Shown here one piece after another: positions 9,330-19,889 of a stretch of DNA of 35,203 nucleotides (position 1 is its first letter; each line of letters opens with the position of its first letter). Location: positions 1 through 35,203 of the forward strand of contig QGNN01000017.1 in assembly GCA_003228105.1 (NCBI GenBank), written 5' to 3'. The notes under the pieces are model-generated. The model was not told the DNA's origin. It did no database searches and worked only from the letters and a program-made list of their open reading frames with translations. Source of the stretch: Chloroflexota bacterium. GTDB lineage: Bacteria > Chloroflexota > Dehalococcoidia > Lucifugimonadales > UBA826. A program made the position numbers and the translations under genes.

Positions 9330-11641
9330 AATCTCCTTTTATAGCTTTAATAAAAAAAGACCTCAAAGGCTATTTTGACCAACCCACAGGATATATCCTG
9401 ATAGTCGTTTTTGTAGCTATGCTTTCGTGGTCGTTTTTTCAGTCAGCTTTTTTAATTGGCGAAGCTTCTTTACGGCCACTATTTACTGTTGATTTCGCAA
9501 TTGATAAGCCTTCTTTACCATGGCTGTTGGCCCTATTTATACCAGCAGCAACGATGAGGTTACTATCTGAAGAGCAGCGAGATGGCACATTAGAAACACT
9601 GCTTACACAGCCAATAAGAGGTTGGGTTGTCCTTTTAGCCAAATTTACTTCCGGACTATTGTTTGTATCAATAGCTATCTTGGCGACAATTGGGATACCT
9701 CTAACTCTTACCAGTGCAGGTGATTTAGATTGGGGAGCTTCAATATCTCAATACATTGGCAGTATTTTTCTGGCCGGCTCCTTGGTGTCTATTGGACTAT
9801 TCACCTCTAGCCTCACCAGAAACCAAATCGTTTCCTTTATCCTGGGTTTAACTGTGAGTATGGCTCTGATGATTATGGGGCTAGAAATCGTGGCCATAAC
9901 CCTACCGTCAACAGCCGCTAACTTACTGCAATTATTAAGCCCTATAACTCACTTTGAAAATATTGGGAGAGGCATAATTGACCTCCGGGACATTCTATAT
10001 TTCCTTTCTCTAATATCAACGTTCCTAAGTGCTACTTTCTTGATAATAAGAAGTCGTACTCTCAGTCACAAAACACCTCAATATCGCAACCTGCAACTTG
10101 GGGTTGCGGGTTTCATAATATTGAGTCTTTTGATCGGATGGTTTGGTACATCAATCAAAGGAAGGTTGGACCTAACCGGGGACAAAATATTTACTCTTAG
10201 CCCAGCAACTGAGGAAATAATTGGTCAGTTAGACGACCTGCTAACGATTGATGTTTTCATGTCCTCAGACCCGCCTGTTCAAATCGCCCTTGTCTCAAGA
10301 GATATGAATGATTTTCTTGATGATGTTGAATCCAGTTCAAATGGAATGATAAAGGTTGCCAGACATTATCCAGAAGGTGATGAGAAGGCATTTGTGAAAT
10401 CGAAAAACGCAGGGATTTCACCCATGGAATTTACTACTATTTCTCAAGGAGAATTCCAAAGCAAACGAGGGTATTTAGGAATGGCCTTGACATATCTGGA
10501 CCGCCGAGAAAGAGTTCCTAGCATTCAAACCGTTGATGGCTTCGAATATCGTCTTGCAAGTCTTTTGAATAAGATACTTGATGACCGGTCTGAAAAGAAA
10601 ACCATCGGATTTTTATCCGGTCATCAGGAAATGGAAATTTCAGGGAACCTACGATTTTTCGCGTCAATCTTGAACGAGCAGTACCAGGTGCAAAGTATCT
10701 CAACAGAAGAAAGTTTGCCCATAAATCTGGAATCTATCGATATCTTAATGATCATTTCTCCTAAATCGAGAATTGGGGATACTCACCGTAATTCAATAAA
10801 AAAATACATAGAATCAGGTGGAAAAGCTTTCATTGCCATAGAGCCAATTCTCGTTGATTATAACCAATTGGCCGGCATACCTAATAGGGATAGCGCTGCC
10901 GAATTTATACTCTCCGAATTTGGGATTTCAATTGAATCTGATCTGGTTTTCGATCTCCAATCAAATGAGCCTATTTCTGTTGATGGTGGGGCCGGAACTG
11001 TTTTGCGTAGTTATCCTTACTGGGTCAAAGCAGATGTAGTGGATCGCAAAATCGGGGGAGAAGTGGAAAGTGTGGTTATGCCCTGGGCGAGTACCTTAGG
11101 GATACTAAACCTATCTGACTCACCCTTCACTGTAAACCCCTTAATCTCCACCACCGAATATGCCCATATAGATATGGATATGAGGAATTTACGGCCAGAT
11201 TCCCCTGCATTTTCTCAGGTGTCTTCAGATAATCAAGTGCTAAGTGATCTAGCTGTGGCCTTGGAGAATCGCGAGGGGTCAAGATTAATAATTACTGGAG
11301 ATGCTGATTGGATATCAGACTTCGCCAGAAGTAACGTCAGAAATAATGGCGATAATTTTCTATTATCTCTCAATCTCGTTGATTGGCTTGCTCAGGAAGA
11401 TAATTTAGCTTCAGTGAGGACAAAAATAATATCAGAACGCAATTTAGTTTTTTCCTCTGATAAACACCGTAACATAGTCCGTTATGCTAATACTGCAGGA
11501 GTACCTCTCGCTTTTGTACTCCTGGGACTCGTCAGGTTCATGCAACGGAGAAGTAAAGGGTTTAGGAATCGTTGGACTGTTGGGTCAAACGGAAAAGACG
11601 GCAACGCTAAACAGCAAAGGGATTCAGTAAATGAAAAGTAG
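9326..11641 (+). CDS. Fused ABC-2 permease (GldF-like) and GldG-like auxiliary domain protein
   Basis: 771 aa. The N-terminal ~245 aa has several hydrophobic segments (YILIVVFVAMLSWSFF..., FLAGSLVSIGLF...) and LLSEEQRDGTLETLLTQPI (ABC-2/GldF-like). A long extracytoplasmic-type region (LTGDKIFTLSPATEEIIGQLDDLLTIDVFMS, a GldG hallmark) and a C-terminal TM follow. Overlaps the ATPase stop (ATGA). Confidence 0.85.
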   Translation: MKSPFIALIKKDLKGYFDQPTGYILIVVFVAMLSWSFFQSAFLIGEASLRPLFTVDFAIDKPSLPWLLALFIPAATMRLLSEEQRDGTLETLLTQPIRGWVVLLAKFTSGLLFVSIAILATIGIPLTLTSAGDLDWGASISQYIGSIFLAGSLVSIGLFTSSLTRNQIVSFILGLTVSMALMIMGLEIVAITLPSTAANLLQLLSPITHFENIGRGIIDLRDILYFLSLISTFLSATFLIIRSRTLSHKTPQYRNLQLGVAGFIILSLLIGWFGTSIKGRLDLTGDKIFTLSPATEEIIGQLDDLLTIDVFMSSDPPVQIALVSRDMNDFLDDVESSSNGMIKVARHYPEGDEKAFVKSKNAGISPMEFTTISQGEFQSKRGYLGMALTYLDRRERVPSIQTVDGFEYRLASLLNKILDDRSEKKTIGFLSGHQEMEISGNLRFFASILNEQYQVQSISTEESLPINLESIDILMIISPKSRIGDTHRNSIKKYIESGGKAFIAIEPILVDYNQLAGIPNRDSAAEFILSEFGISIESDLVFDLQSNEPISVDGGAGTVLRSYPYWVKADVVDRKIGGEVESVVMPWASTLGILNLSDSPFTVNPLISTTEYAHIDMDMRNLRPDSPAFSQVSSDNQVLSDLAVALENREGSRLIITGDADWISDFARSNVRNNGDNFLLSLNLVDWLAQEDNLASVRTKIISERNLVFSSDKHRNIVRYANTAGVPLAFVLLGLVRFMQRRSKGFRNRWTVGSNGKDGNAKQQRDSVNEK

Positions 11642-12593
11642 GCAAGTGGGTTATGTGCTTATAGCCTTAATAGTTATCGGGTTGTCAGGACTCCTATACA
11701 GAATCATTCTTGGTGGGGCCGATGAGTTTGTCCTTGAAGGCATGCTGCCTATCAATGAGGCGATCATTAGCCAGGTAGACATAACAACAAATGACGGGGT
11801 AACGTCAGAATTAATAAAAGTGAATGATTCTTATTGGGAGGTATCGAATAACGGAATTTTTGCACCAAAATTACGACTCTTTTGGGAACATGTAGATTTC
11901 GTGTCAGGCGCACAACTAGTCGCACGGAAATCCAAACACCACCAACTTCTAGGAGTGGATGAGGAAAACAGTACAAAGGTTTCCTTTTTTGTTGGGCCTT
12001 CAATGCAGGAACAAATACACATTGGCAAATGGGTTGATGAGGTTAAACTCTGCTATGTTCGAAAATCCGGTAGGGATGAGGTGTACTCTATTCCTTGTCC
12101 AGAAAATGGAATATTTTCGTCTGACCCTGACTCCTGGAGAAACCCGATCGTTATACAAATACCGCGCAACGATATAGATTCTTTTGATTTTATTTATCCT
12201 GACAGCACTGAAAATTTTTCCTTGGTCAGAACACCAGAAAACGATTGGATGGTACGTAACTCACAATCTGAAATCGAAGGGCCCGCCAACCTTCAAGTCA
12301 TATCTTATTTAATGGGTTTAATGCAGATGATTCCTGCCACGGGGTTTGAAGATGACAACATTGCCAAGTCATTGGACTTTGACGCTCCTGACGGATCAAT
12401 CCGCGTAAACACAGTGAAGGAATCAAATTCCCCTACTACAAGATTAAAATTGATTAAAAAAGACGAACAATCTTACTATGTGAAAATACCCAGCCAATCA
12501 ACTGTTTTTCTCATCGGCTATATACCAGAAACTACCTTTCTGTTGGGTGATTTCTTATTGATGAAGAATTCAGATATTTTAGTATCTGATTAA
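11631..12593 (+). CDS. DUF4340-like membrane-anchored protein
   Basis: N-terminal TM (VGYVLIALIVIGLSGLLYRIIL). Overlaps the preceding GldFG-type gene by 11 nt. The assignment rests on the commonly conserved order ATPase, GldFG, DUF4340. Confidence 0.6.
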   Translation: MKSRQVGYVLIALIVIGLSGLLYRIILGGADEFVLEGMLPINEAIISQVDITTNDGVTSELIKVNDSYWEVSNNGIFAPKLRLFWEHVDFVSGAQLVARKSKHHQLLGVDEENSTKVSFFVGPSMQEQIHIGKWVDEVKLCYVRKSGRDEVYSIPCPENGIFSSDPDSWRNPIVIQIPRNDIDSFDFIYPDSTENFSLVRTPENDWMVRNSQSEIEGPANLQVISYLMGLMQMIPATGFEDDNIAKSLDFDAPDGSIRVNTVKESNSPTTRLKLIKKDEQSYYVKIPSQSTVFLIGYIPETTFLLGDFLLMKNSDILVSD

Positions 12594-12603
12594 CGCATCC
12601 AAT

Positions 12604-13203
12604 TTATTCGGACTGCCTGGCAATTTTTCTTCTCCGAGCGTGGCCTCTCATTGCGTGAGTCAAAATCAACAGGACAACTGCAGTAAATCCAACAGCAATA
12701 TCTTCATCCTTGTTAAAGAGATGAGTAAGGAACAAAAGAGACAAATAGGCGAAGATTATGCTGGTTAAAGAAGTTAGCCAAAGTTTCTGAGTTAAAATCG
12801 TGACTATACATGCTACAAACAAAGCAAAGAAACCTATCCCACCAAATAGGGCGATAGCAATTCCCCCAGCAATGGCCATTCCATCCCCTCCCTTAAAGCG
12901 AGTGAATATAGAATTCCAATGGCCAAATATTGCAGCACTTGCTGGGAGCAATATTAGAGGTCCCTCCACACCCATCATGTCTGACACGATGACTGCCAAG
13001 GCTCCTTTTGCTATATCAAAAAAAAGAACTATTATAGCCGGCAACCGCCCTACATTCTTCATGACATTGGAGGCCCCTGCCAACCCAGTGCCAATAGAAA
13101 ATATATCTATTCCTTTTCTTCGACTAATTCTGTGGGCAAAAGGCAGGGCGCCAAATATATAACTAACCAAGCAGGCTAATATAAGTGTCAAACATTCTTC
13201 CAT
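12604..13203 (-). CDS. plsY: Acyl-phosphate:glycerol-3-phosphate acyltransferase PlsY
   Basis: 199 aa polytopic protein. FGALPFAHRISRRKGIDIFSIGTGLAGASNVMKNVGR, FGHWNSIFTRFKGGDGMAIAGG. Confidence 0.9.
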   Translation of the reverse strand: MEECLTLILACLVSYIFGALPFAHRISRRKGIDIFSIGTGLAGASNVMKNVGRLPAIIVLFFDIAKGALAVIVSDMMGVEGPLILLPASAAIFGHWNSIFTRFKGGDGMAIAGGIAIALFGGIGFFALFVACIVTILTQKLWLTSLTSIIFAYLSLLFLTHLFNKDEDIAVGFTAVVLLILTHAMRGHARRRKIARQSE

Positions 13204-13298
13204 TTATAACACTCTCATATATAAATTCAGAAACCAATATTAACTTAATTCTGTAAAACTATCATTAAAGTAAAGAATTGATTTTTAAATTTGCAAAA

Positions 13299-13694
13299 TT
13301 ACTTGATCGATTCTTGGATGAAAGTAACTATATCTGAAGTTGTTGTACCTGGGCCAAAAATCCCTTTTATGCCTATATCCGTAAGATAGTGATGGTCTGA
13401 CTCAGGTATTATCCCGCCTGCGACAATCAGGACATCCCCCATTTCCCTATTATTTAATTCATTAATTATCTGAGGGAAAAGTTCAATATGGGCACCCGAC
13501 AAAATGCTGAGACCAATTACATCTACATCTTCTTGCATTGCTGCTTGAGCTATCATTTCCGGGGTTTGTCTTATCCCGGTGTAAATAACCTCCATACCGG
13601 CATCACGTAGCGCCCTCGCTATCACTTTGGCACCTCTATCGTGACCATCTAACCCCGGCTTTGCAACCAGTACTCTAATAATTTTGGAAGTCAT
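13299..13694 (-). CDS. Methylmalonyl-CoA mutase, B12-binding small subunit
   Basis: [30 protein letters not shown] (DxHxxG cobalamin motif), [19 protein letters not shown]. Confidence 0.93.
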   Translation of the reverse strand: MTSKIIRVLVAKPGLDGHDRGAKVIARALRDAGMEVIYTGIRQTPEMIAQAAMQEDVDVIGLSILSGAHIELFPQIINELNNREMGDVLIVAGGIIPESDHHYLTDIGIKGIFGPGTTTSDIVTFIQESIK

Positions 13695-13695
13695 A

Positions 13696-14130
13696 TCATC
13701 TCCGGGCCGTTTTTTGATCGACTAATTCTATTAAAACGCCTCTAGTGGCTTTTGGATGTATAAACCCTATGGTTCCTGATAAACCGTCCCGTGGTTCTTT
13801 ATCTATCAGCTGCACTCCGGCTAGTTCTAGGTCATTGAGTTTGGATTCAAGATTTTCTACCTCAAAGCATATATGGTGAACCCCTTCGCCTTTTTTTTCT
13901 ATGAATTTAGCGACTCCATTTTCATTGTCAATAGGTTGAATAAATTCCAACTGAGAAGCACCAACTCTCACTAAGGCTGCTTTGACACCCTGATCTTCGA
14001 TAGTTTCTATCTCCCCGGACTTTGTAACTCCGAACAGGTTTTCATAAAATTCCAGGGTTTCTTCAATATTCAAAACAGCAATGCACACATGATTTATATG
14101 CCTTGCGCTGCATGTAGATTCGTTATTCAT
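13696..14130 (-). CDS. mce: Methylmalonyl-CoA epimerase (glyoxalase/VOC family)
   Basis: [55 protein letters not shown]. Confidence 0.92.
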   Translation of the reverse strand: MNNESTCSARHINHVCIAVLNIEETLEFYENLFGVTKSGEIETIEDQGVKAALVRVGASQLEFIQPIDNENGVAKFIEKKGEGVHHICFEVENLESKLNDLELAGVQLIDKEPRDGLSGTIGFIHPKATRGVLIELVDQKTARR

Positions 14131-14134
14131 TTAA

Positions 14135-15286
14135 TTATCCTTGTCTTTTTAAAATGTTTCTTGCAATAACTAGTTTTTGAATTTCGGAAGTCCCTTCATA
14201 TATTTCCGTGACCCTAGCATCCCTAAAGTATCTCTCTACCGGTGTTGGGGCAAAGTACCCTGCACCTCCATGTATTTGAACAGCTTTGTGAGCACTCTCC
14301 ATTGCAACTTTTGATGCGTACAATTTTGACATAGAGGCTTCCGTTGCAAATGGTAGATTCGCGTCTCTAAGGGATGCGGATTTCATAACCAATTGCCTAG
14401 CTGCCTCAATTTCGGTAGCCATCTCTGCAATCATCCATTGGATCCCCTGTAAATCTGAAAGGGGCCCGCCAAAAGCCTCTCGATGTATTGCATAGTCAAC
14501 AGCCGCTTCCAAGGCTGCTTGTGCTATCCCAACGCATTGAGCTCCAATCGAAATTCTACTTGCATTTAAAACTTCCATAGTTTGCCCAAACCCTTGTTCA
14601 TCCCCGCCCATTCTATTATTTTCTGGGACCAGCACGTTATCGAAAATGATCTCCCCAACAGTAGAAGCCCGGACTCCCATTTTTCCATGAATTTGGTTTG
14701 TCGCTATCCCTCCGGTGTCCGATTCCACTATTAAGGCTTCTATACCTCTATGTTTTTTAGATGTATCCGAGGTTGCTAAAGTCACCAATATAGAGGCCTC
14801 AGGAGCGTTACTAATCCAAGTTTTTATGCCATTCACTACATAATGCCCATTAGATTTAATAGCCGAGGTTTTTATAGCAGCAGCATCACTCCCGGCTCCG
14901 GGTTCGGACAAAGCAAAGGCTCCGATCTTTTTACCCGATGTAAGATCCGGTAAATAGTTACGTTTTTGTTCTTCATTACCAAACATGTTTATAAATTGGG
15001 TGCATAAAGACAGGTGGGCTATATAAATTACCGAAGTAGCAGCACATCCTTTCGCTATTTCCTCCGCGGCTATTGCCAATTGCCTTGTCGTCCCACCACT
15101 ACCGCCGTATTCCTCAGGTATCGTCAGGCCGAATAAACCCAAATCGCCTATCCCAGACACGTTATCCCAAGGAAACAATGCACTTTCATCGTACCCAGCC
15201 GCTCTAGGGGCCAATTCATTTTTTGAATAATCGGATACTGTGTTTTTTAATAAAATTTCGTCATCACTTAAAAGCAGATCAGACAT
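14135..15286 (-). CDS. Acyl-CoA dehydrogenase
   Basis: 383 aa. GAFALSEPGAGSDAAAIKTSA, GHYVVNGIKTWISNA, YFRDARVTEIYEGTSEIQKLVIAR (catalytic Glu region). Confidence 0.95.
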   Translation of the reverse strand: MSDLLLSDDEILLKNTVSDYSKNELAPRAAGYDESALFPWDNVSGIGDLGLFGLTIPEEYGGSGGTTRQLAIAAEEIAKGCAATSVIYIAHLSLCTQFINMFGNEEQKRNYLPDLTSGKKIGAFALSEPGAGSDAAAIKTSAIKSNGHYVVNGIKTWISNAPEASILVTLATSDTSKKHRGIEALIVESDTGGIATNQIHGKMGVRASTVGEIIFDNVLVPENNRMGGDEQGFGQTMEVLNASRISIGAQCVGIAQAALEAAVDYAIHREAFGGPLSDLQGIQWMIAEMATEIEAARQLVMKSASLRDANLPFATEASMSKLYASKVAMESAHKAVQIHGGAGYFAPTPVERYFRDARVTEIYEGTSEIQKLVIARNILKRQG

Positions 15287-15307
15287 TTTTTAACTCCTCT
15301 CAGTCTA

Positions 15308-16957
15308 TTAAAATGGGGTGAATTCTGTTTGTTCTCCAAAAATGTCGCGGAATACATCAGATATTTCTCCAACTGTGGCATATGATTCCACACATTTTAT
15401 TAATACTGGCATTGTATTTGATCCACTTTTTGTTACAGCCCTTAAATTTTCTAGGGATTCCTGTACCTTTTTATCATTTCGTTCCGATTTCACTTTTGCC
15501 AATCTTGCCAGTTGATTTTGAGTTTCATTAGGTGATATTGTTTGCAATTTTTTAATGGGGGGTGTTGGTGACTGATATTGATTAACCCCGACCACCACCC
15601 TATCTAAGCTTTCTACTTCTTTCTGGTGTTGGTAGGCACTGTTATGAATTTCTTGTATCTGAAATCCTTCTCTGAGGGCCTCCACAGCCCCTCCCATCCC
15701 ATCCATAGATTCAATGTACCTAAATGCTTGGGATTCCAATTCATCCGTTAGATGCTCAACATAATAGGAGCCAGCCAGTGGGTCCACCGATTCAGACACT
15801 CCGCTTTCATGGGCCAGTATTTGTTGGGTCCTGAGAGATATTTGAACCGATTCTTCTGTAGGTAAGGCTAATGCTTCATCCTTGGAATTGACATGCAGTG
15901 ACTGGGTCCCCCCCAATACAGCTGCCAAGGCTTGGATCGTCGTTCTTATTACATTGTTATCAGGCTGTTGAGCAGTCAATGTCACGCCTGCTGTCTGTGT
16001 ATGGAAGCGCATCATACAAGAACGGTCATTCTTGGCATTGAACCTTTCCCTCATTATTTTGGCCCACATCCTTCTAGCTGCTCGATATTTGGCGACTTCC
16101 TCAAACAAATTGTTTTGCGCAACAAAGAAAAATGACAGGCGTCCTGCAAAAGCGTCAACGTCCAAGCCTGAGGATATAGCTGCCTCAACGTAGGCGATAG
16201 CATTTGAAAAAGTAAAGGCTAATTCTTGCACTGCGTTGGCTCCGGCCTCACTCATATGGTAGCCACTGATACTTATAGTGTTCCATTTCGGAACATTCTT
16301 GCTGCAAAACTGGAAAACATCAGTTATCAGACGCATTGATGGTTCTGGGGGATAGATATACGTACCCCTAGCTATATATTCTTTGAGAATATCGTTTTGG
16401 ATAGTTCCACTTAACGCCTCTGGCTTTACTCCTTGTTTTTTGCCAACCGCAATATACAAAGCAAGAAGAACCGAAGCAGTGGCATTTATAGTCATCGATG
16501 TACTTACTTTGTCCAAGGGAATCTTATCGAACAAAATTTCCATATCAGCCAGACTAGATATCGGTACACCAGTACGACCTACCTCGCCTGTTGCCATTGG
16601 GTGATCTGAGTCATATCCCGTCTGAGTTGGTAAATCAAAAGCTACACTCAATCCCGTCTGACCTTGATCCAGTAAGTAGCGATACCTGCGGTTTGATTCC
16701 TCCGGAGAAGCTAGCCCGGCGTACTGCCTCATGGTCCAGAGACGCCCCCTGTACATATTTGGCTGAACTCCACGTGTAAAAGGGAATTCGCCTGGGTATT
16801 CATCTGTAAATTCAGTGACCGCCTTGGTTTGTTCCGTATATATGGTGTTTATCGGTATCCCTGACATTGTTTCAAAGGATTCTTTTCTTTCCCCGAATCT
16901 TTTCTTTAAAGGCCCCAGTGTAGTCTCTTCCCATTCTTCTATTGTTCTTTTTGCCAT
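15308..16957 (-). CDS. Methylmalonyl-CoA mutase large (catalytic) subunit
   Basis: [86 protein letters not shown] at 16957 ([11 protein letters not shown]) preferred over the track start 16978. Confidence 0.95.
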   Translation of the reverse strand: MAKRTIEEWEETTLGPLKKRFGERKESFETMSGIPINTIYTEQTKAVTEFTDEYPGEFPFTRGVQPNMYRGRLWTMRQYAGLASPEESNRRYRYLLDQGQTGLSVAFDLPTQTGYDSDHPMATGEVGRTGVPISSLADMEILFDKIPLDKVSTSMTINATASVLLALYIAVGKKQGVKPEALSGTIQNDILKEYIARGTYIYPPEPSMRLITDVFQFCSKNVPKWNTISISGYHMSEAGANAVQELAFTFSNAIAYVEAAISSGLDVDAFAGRLSFFFVAQNNLFEEVAKYRAARRMWAKIMRERFNAKNDRSCMMRFHTQTAGVTLTAQQPDNNVIRTTIQALAAVLGGTQSLHVNSKDEALALPTEESVQISLRTQQILAHESGVSESVDPLAGSYYVEHLTDELESQAFRYIESMDGMGGAVEALREGFQIQEIHNSAYQHQKEVESLDRVVVGVNQYQSPTPPIKKLQTISPNETQNQLARLAKVKSERNDKKVQESLENLRAVTKSGSNTMPVLIKCVESYATVGEISDVFRDIFGEQTEFTPF

Positions 16958-17142
16958 AAAACAGATTCTCCAACACAATTAGGTGATATTTTCATTGTGA
17001 GTTTATTGGGTTATAAAAAAAACGTGTCAAACTGATCACTACGGTGTAATGTTGTAATTACTTTAAGTTTTAATTGGTATTGAGTTTATATCAAACCTAG
17101 AATTTGGCAAAATAGAAACTTTAACAAAGGACTATCAAACAC

Positions 17143-18177
17143 TTGGACGATAGACTCGTTTCTGGCAGTACTCACGAAGAGGATCATAGCCTCGACACAA
17201 ATTTACGTCCCAAGAATTTATCTACTTATGTGGGTCAGGATGGTATAAAAAATACCCTTTCGATATCAATAACGGCAGCCAAACAGAGGGGTGAACCATT
17301 GGATCACCTTCTGCTTTATGGCCCTCCCGGACTAGGAAAAACAACCCTATCAAATATCGTAGCTACCGAGATGGAAGTTAGAATAAAAACCACATCTGGA
17401 CCAGCCATCGAAAGAGCTGGAGACATGGTGGCAATATTAAGCCAACTCCAACAAGATGATGTTCTTTTTATAGATGAAATACACCGTTTGAGTCGAGTAG
17501 TAGAGGAAGTTCTGTATCCAGCAATGGAAGATTTTTTTGTCACTTGGGTTATAGATAAAGGACTCAAGGCGAGGAGCATGAATCTCTCTCTAAAACCTTT
17601 TACCCTCATTGGTGCAACTACCCGTTATGGAATGCTTAGTTCACCGCTTAGGGATAGGTTCGGTTCCGTTCATCGACTGGATTTTTATACCGTACAGGAC
17701 ATGGAACAGATTCTTCTTCGATCAGCAAGAATTCTTGATGTAGCGTACAGTCCAGACGGCCTTCATGAAATTGCAAAACGGGCGCGAGGAACCCCAAGGG
17801 TCGCAAACAGGTTATTAAGACGAGTGAGGGATTATGCCCAAGTCGTAGCTGACAACATAATAACCCAAGATGTAGCACTCAAAGCTTTAACTGATTTAAA
17901 AATAGATGATTTAGGCCTCGATGGCGTGGATGTGAACGTAGTTAAATGTATTATTGAAAAATTTGACGGAGGGCCGGTCGGCATAGACACAATAGCTGCC
18001 TCAATTAATGAAGAGTCTGAAACTATTGAGGATGTGTACGAACCATATTTGATTCAAATGGGATTCCTAGATCGTACACAAAGAGGAAGGGTAGCCACCA
18101 GAAGGGCCTATGAACATTTAGGATATAAATTTAATCAGCCATCTTCGAGTCGGATTCAATCTCGTATGGAACTTTGA
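17143..18177 (+). CDS. ruvB: Holliday junction branch migration ATPase RuvB
   Basis: 344 aa. [88 protein letters not shown] start. Confidence 0.97.
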   Translation: MDDRLVSGSTHEEDHSLDTNLRPKNLSTYVGQDGIKNTLSISITAAKQRGEPLDHLLLYGPPGLGKTTLSNIVATEMEVRIKTTSGPAIERAGDMVAILSQLQQDDVLFIDEIHRLSRVVEEVLYPAMEDFFVTWVIDKGLKARSMNLSLKPFTLIGATTRYGMLSSPLRDRFGSVHRLDFYTVQDMEQILLRSARILDVAYSPDGLHEIAKRARGTPRVANRLLRRVRDYAQVVADNIITQDVALKALTDLKIDDLGLDGVDVNVVKCIIEKFDGGPVGIDTIAASINEESETIEDVYEPYLIQMGFLDRTQRGRVATRRAYEHLGYKFNQPSSSRIQSRMEL

Positions 18178-18193
18178 TTTATTACACATATTA

Positions 18194-18805
18194 TTATTTT
18201 TTCGTAGAACTCCGTTTAGTTTTCCATTTAATAAGTATCACAACAAAGAGAACGGAAGCCAGTACAGCGACGCCGGCCAACAAAGTAAGAGTCTCAAATT
18301 GTTCTTCAACAAAATTCTGGACATTTTCACCGAACAAATATATAAGAACACCAAGGCTAAGGAACCTCATCCCCCGCCCAATAATAGATACAATAAGAAA
18401 CCGTTTCATATCTAGGTTCAGTACACCAGCCAGTATAGTAAACACTTTATAAGGTATAGGCGTGACAGCGGCCACCAAAACAGCCCAAATACCATATTTA
18501 TCGAACAACGCTTCTCCTGATTGAATCCTACTTTCAGAGACAAATCTACCAAGTAAAGGTCTCCCGAATTGGGATCCAAGCCGATGTCCGAGTACAGCCC
18601 CCAACACAGAAGCCAATGTGCACAGGGCAGCAAACCATATGGCCGAGCTGGGTTTCATGATGCCCATAGGAATCAGTAACGGGTCAGGAGGAATGGGAGA
18701 AATAGTGGATTCTAAGAAAGCTGTTACAAACAGTATTAGAATTGCCCAATCTGTTTCGGCAAATTCTCTGATCCAATTCGACAACTCATGAAGAATTTCA
18801 AACAT
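18194..18805 (-). CDS. DedA-family/YqaA-like membrane protein (SNARE-associated Golgi protein domain)
   Basis: 203 aa polytopic. LESTISPIPPDPLLIPMG, LGHRLGSQFGRPLLGRFV, VAAVTPIPYKVFTILAGVLNLDMKRFLIVSIIGRGMRF. Confidence 0.85.
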   Translation of the reverse strand: MFEILHELSNWIREFAETDWAILILFVTAFLESTISPIPPDPLLIPMGIMKPSSAIWFAALCTLASVLGAVLGHRLGSQFGRPLLGRFVSESRIQSGEALFDKYGIWAVLVAAVTPIPYKVFTILAGVLNLDMKRFLIVSIIGRGMRFLSLGVLIYLFGENVQNFVEEQFETLTLLAGVAVLASVLFVVILIKWKTKRSSTKK

Positions 18806-18811
18806 ACTTCT

Positions 18812-19864
18812 TTATCTAATTCCCGCTCTAGATAAAACCTCTTTAATATTTAGCACATCCGGTTGTCTCACGCCTCGGTCAATTTCATCCACTACAAAGG
18901 TGATAGCAGTATTAACTGGCGTCGGTATTCCAGCCAAGGTACCTTGTTCTGAAATATATCCATTCATCAAGGTAACTTCAGTCTTCCGGCCTTTGCTTAC
19001 GTCCTGTGACATAGACGATTTCCAATCACTTACTCCTGGACTTGGTAAGAATTTTTCATCTAATTCTTCATAATTATCGCCTTCATTCGCTCGTGACCAA
19101 ACGTCTGCAGTAATACCTTTTATTGGTTCAACATCAAAATTTTGAGCTAAGGCAACTCGACAAGATTCTTTTGAAATTTCGATTTGCAATCTTCTCGCTT
19201 CCGGTAGCTCTGCCGCGCCGTTTGAACCAAGCCCTGTCATCGCAGTTATAGGATTTGAGGAGGCATTTGTAGTGAGTTTTGACCATCTCTCGCCCCATAT
19301 GTTTGATGTAGCCTTTGAGCCATCGATACAAGACAAAAGTTCCGCAATCTCCTCTGCTCTCGGGGTAATCCTGCCGTGCAATTCCCCGACCCTGAAAACA
19401 TCATGCCCACGATCTCTACCTGGCTGGCCACCGCGATTTACATGACCTGGTTCCCAAAGCCCCACTGTTATTCCCGACATAACGCAACCAATTTCTCTTT
19501 CAAAGCCTACTATTGAAGCTAAGGTTAAGTCATTCATACAGTTCTGGTTGCTCACAAGCACACCATTACTGGCCAACAGTTTTTTTGCAAAATGGGCCGC
19601 CCACACAGTGTCATATGATTTCATAGCAAAAAATATAATGTCGTATTGATCTTTGAGTTGGGAGGCATCGGAAAAATGATGGGCCCGTACAGGAACATTA
19701 AACGGGCCTTGAGAACCCGAAACGTCGATCCCGTCAGCATTCATTTTATCCACATGTTCCCCCCACATGTCGATGAGGACGAGGTCGTGCCCTTCTCGCG
19801 TGAGGAAAGCTCCGATATAACTTCCAGCCGCACCTGTTCCGACCACTGCCATTTTCTTACCCAT
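18812..19864 (-). CDS. 2-dehydropantoate 2-reductase-like (ApbA/PanE family) oxidoreductase
   Basis: MAVVGTGAAGSYIGAFLTREGHDLVLID, FFAMKSYDT, KLTTNASSNPITAMTG, SSMSQDVSKGRKTEVTLMNGYI. Confidence 0.87.
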   Translation of the reverse strand: MGKKMAVVGTGAAGSYIGAFLTREGHDLVLIDMWGEHVDKMNADGIDVSGSQGPFNVPVRAHHFSDASQLKDQYDIIFFAMKSYDTVWAAHFAKKLLASNGVLVSNQNCMNDLTLASIVGFEREIGCVMSGITVGLWEPGHVNRGGQPGRDRGHDVFRVGELHGRITPRAEEIAELLSCIDGSKATSNIWGERWSKLTTNASSNPITAMTGLGSNGAAELPEARRLQIEISKESCRVALAQNFDVEPIKGITADVWSRANEGDNYEELDEKFLPSPGVSDWKSSMSQDVSKGRKTEVTLMNGYISEQGTLAGIPTPVNTAITFVVDEIDRGVRQPDVLNIKEVLSRAGIR

Positions 19865-19889
19865 ATGTTTGCCTCACAATTTCATTCAG

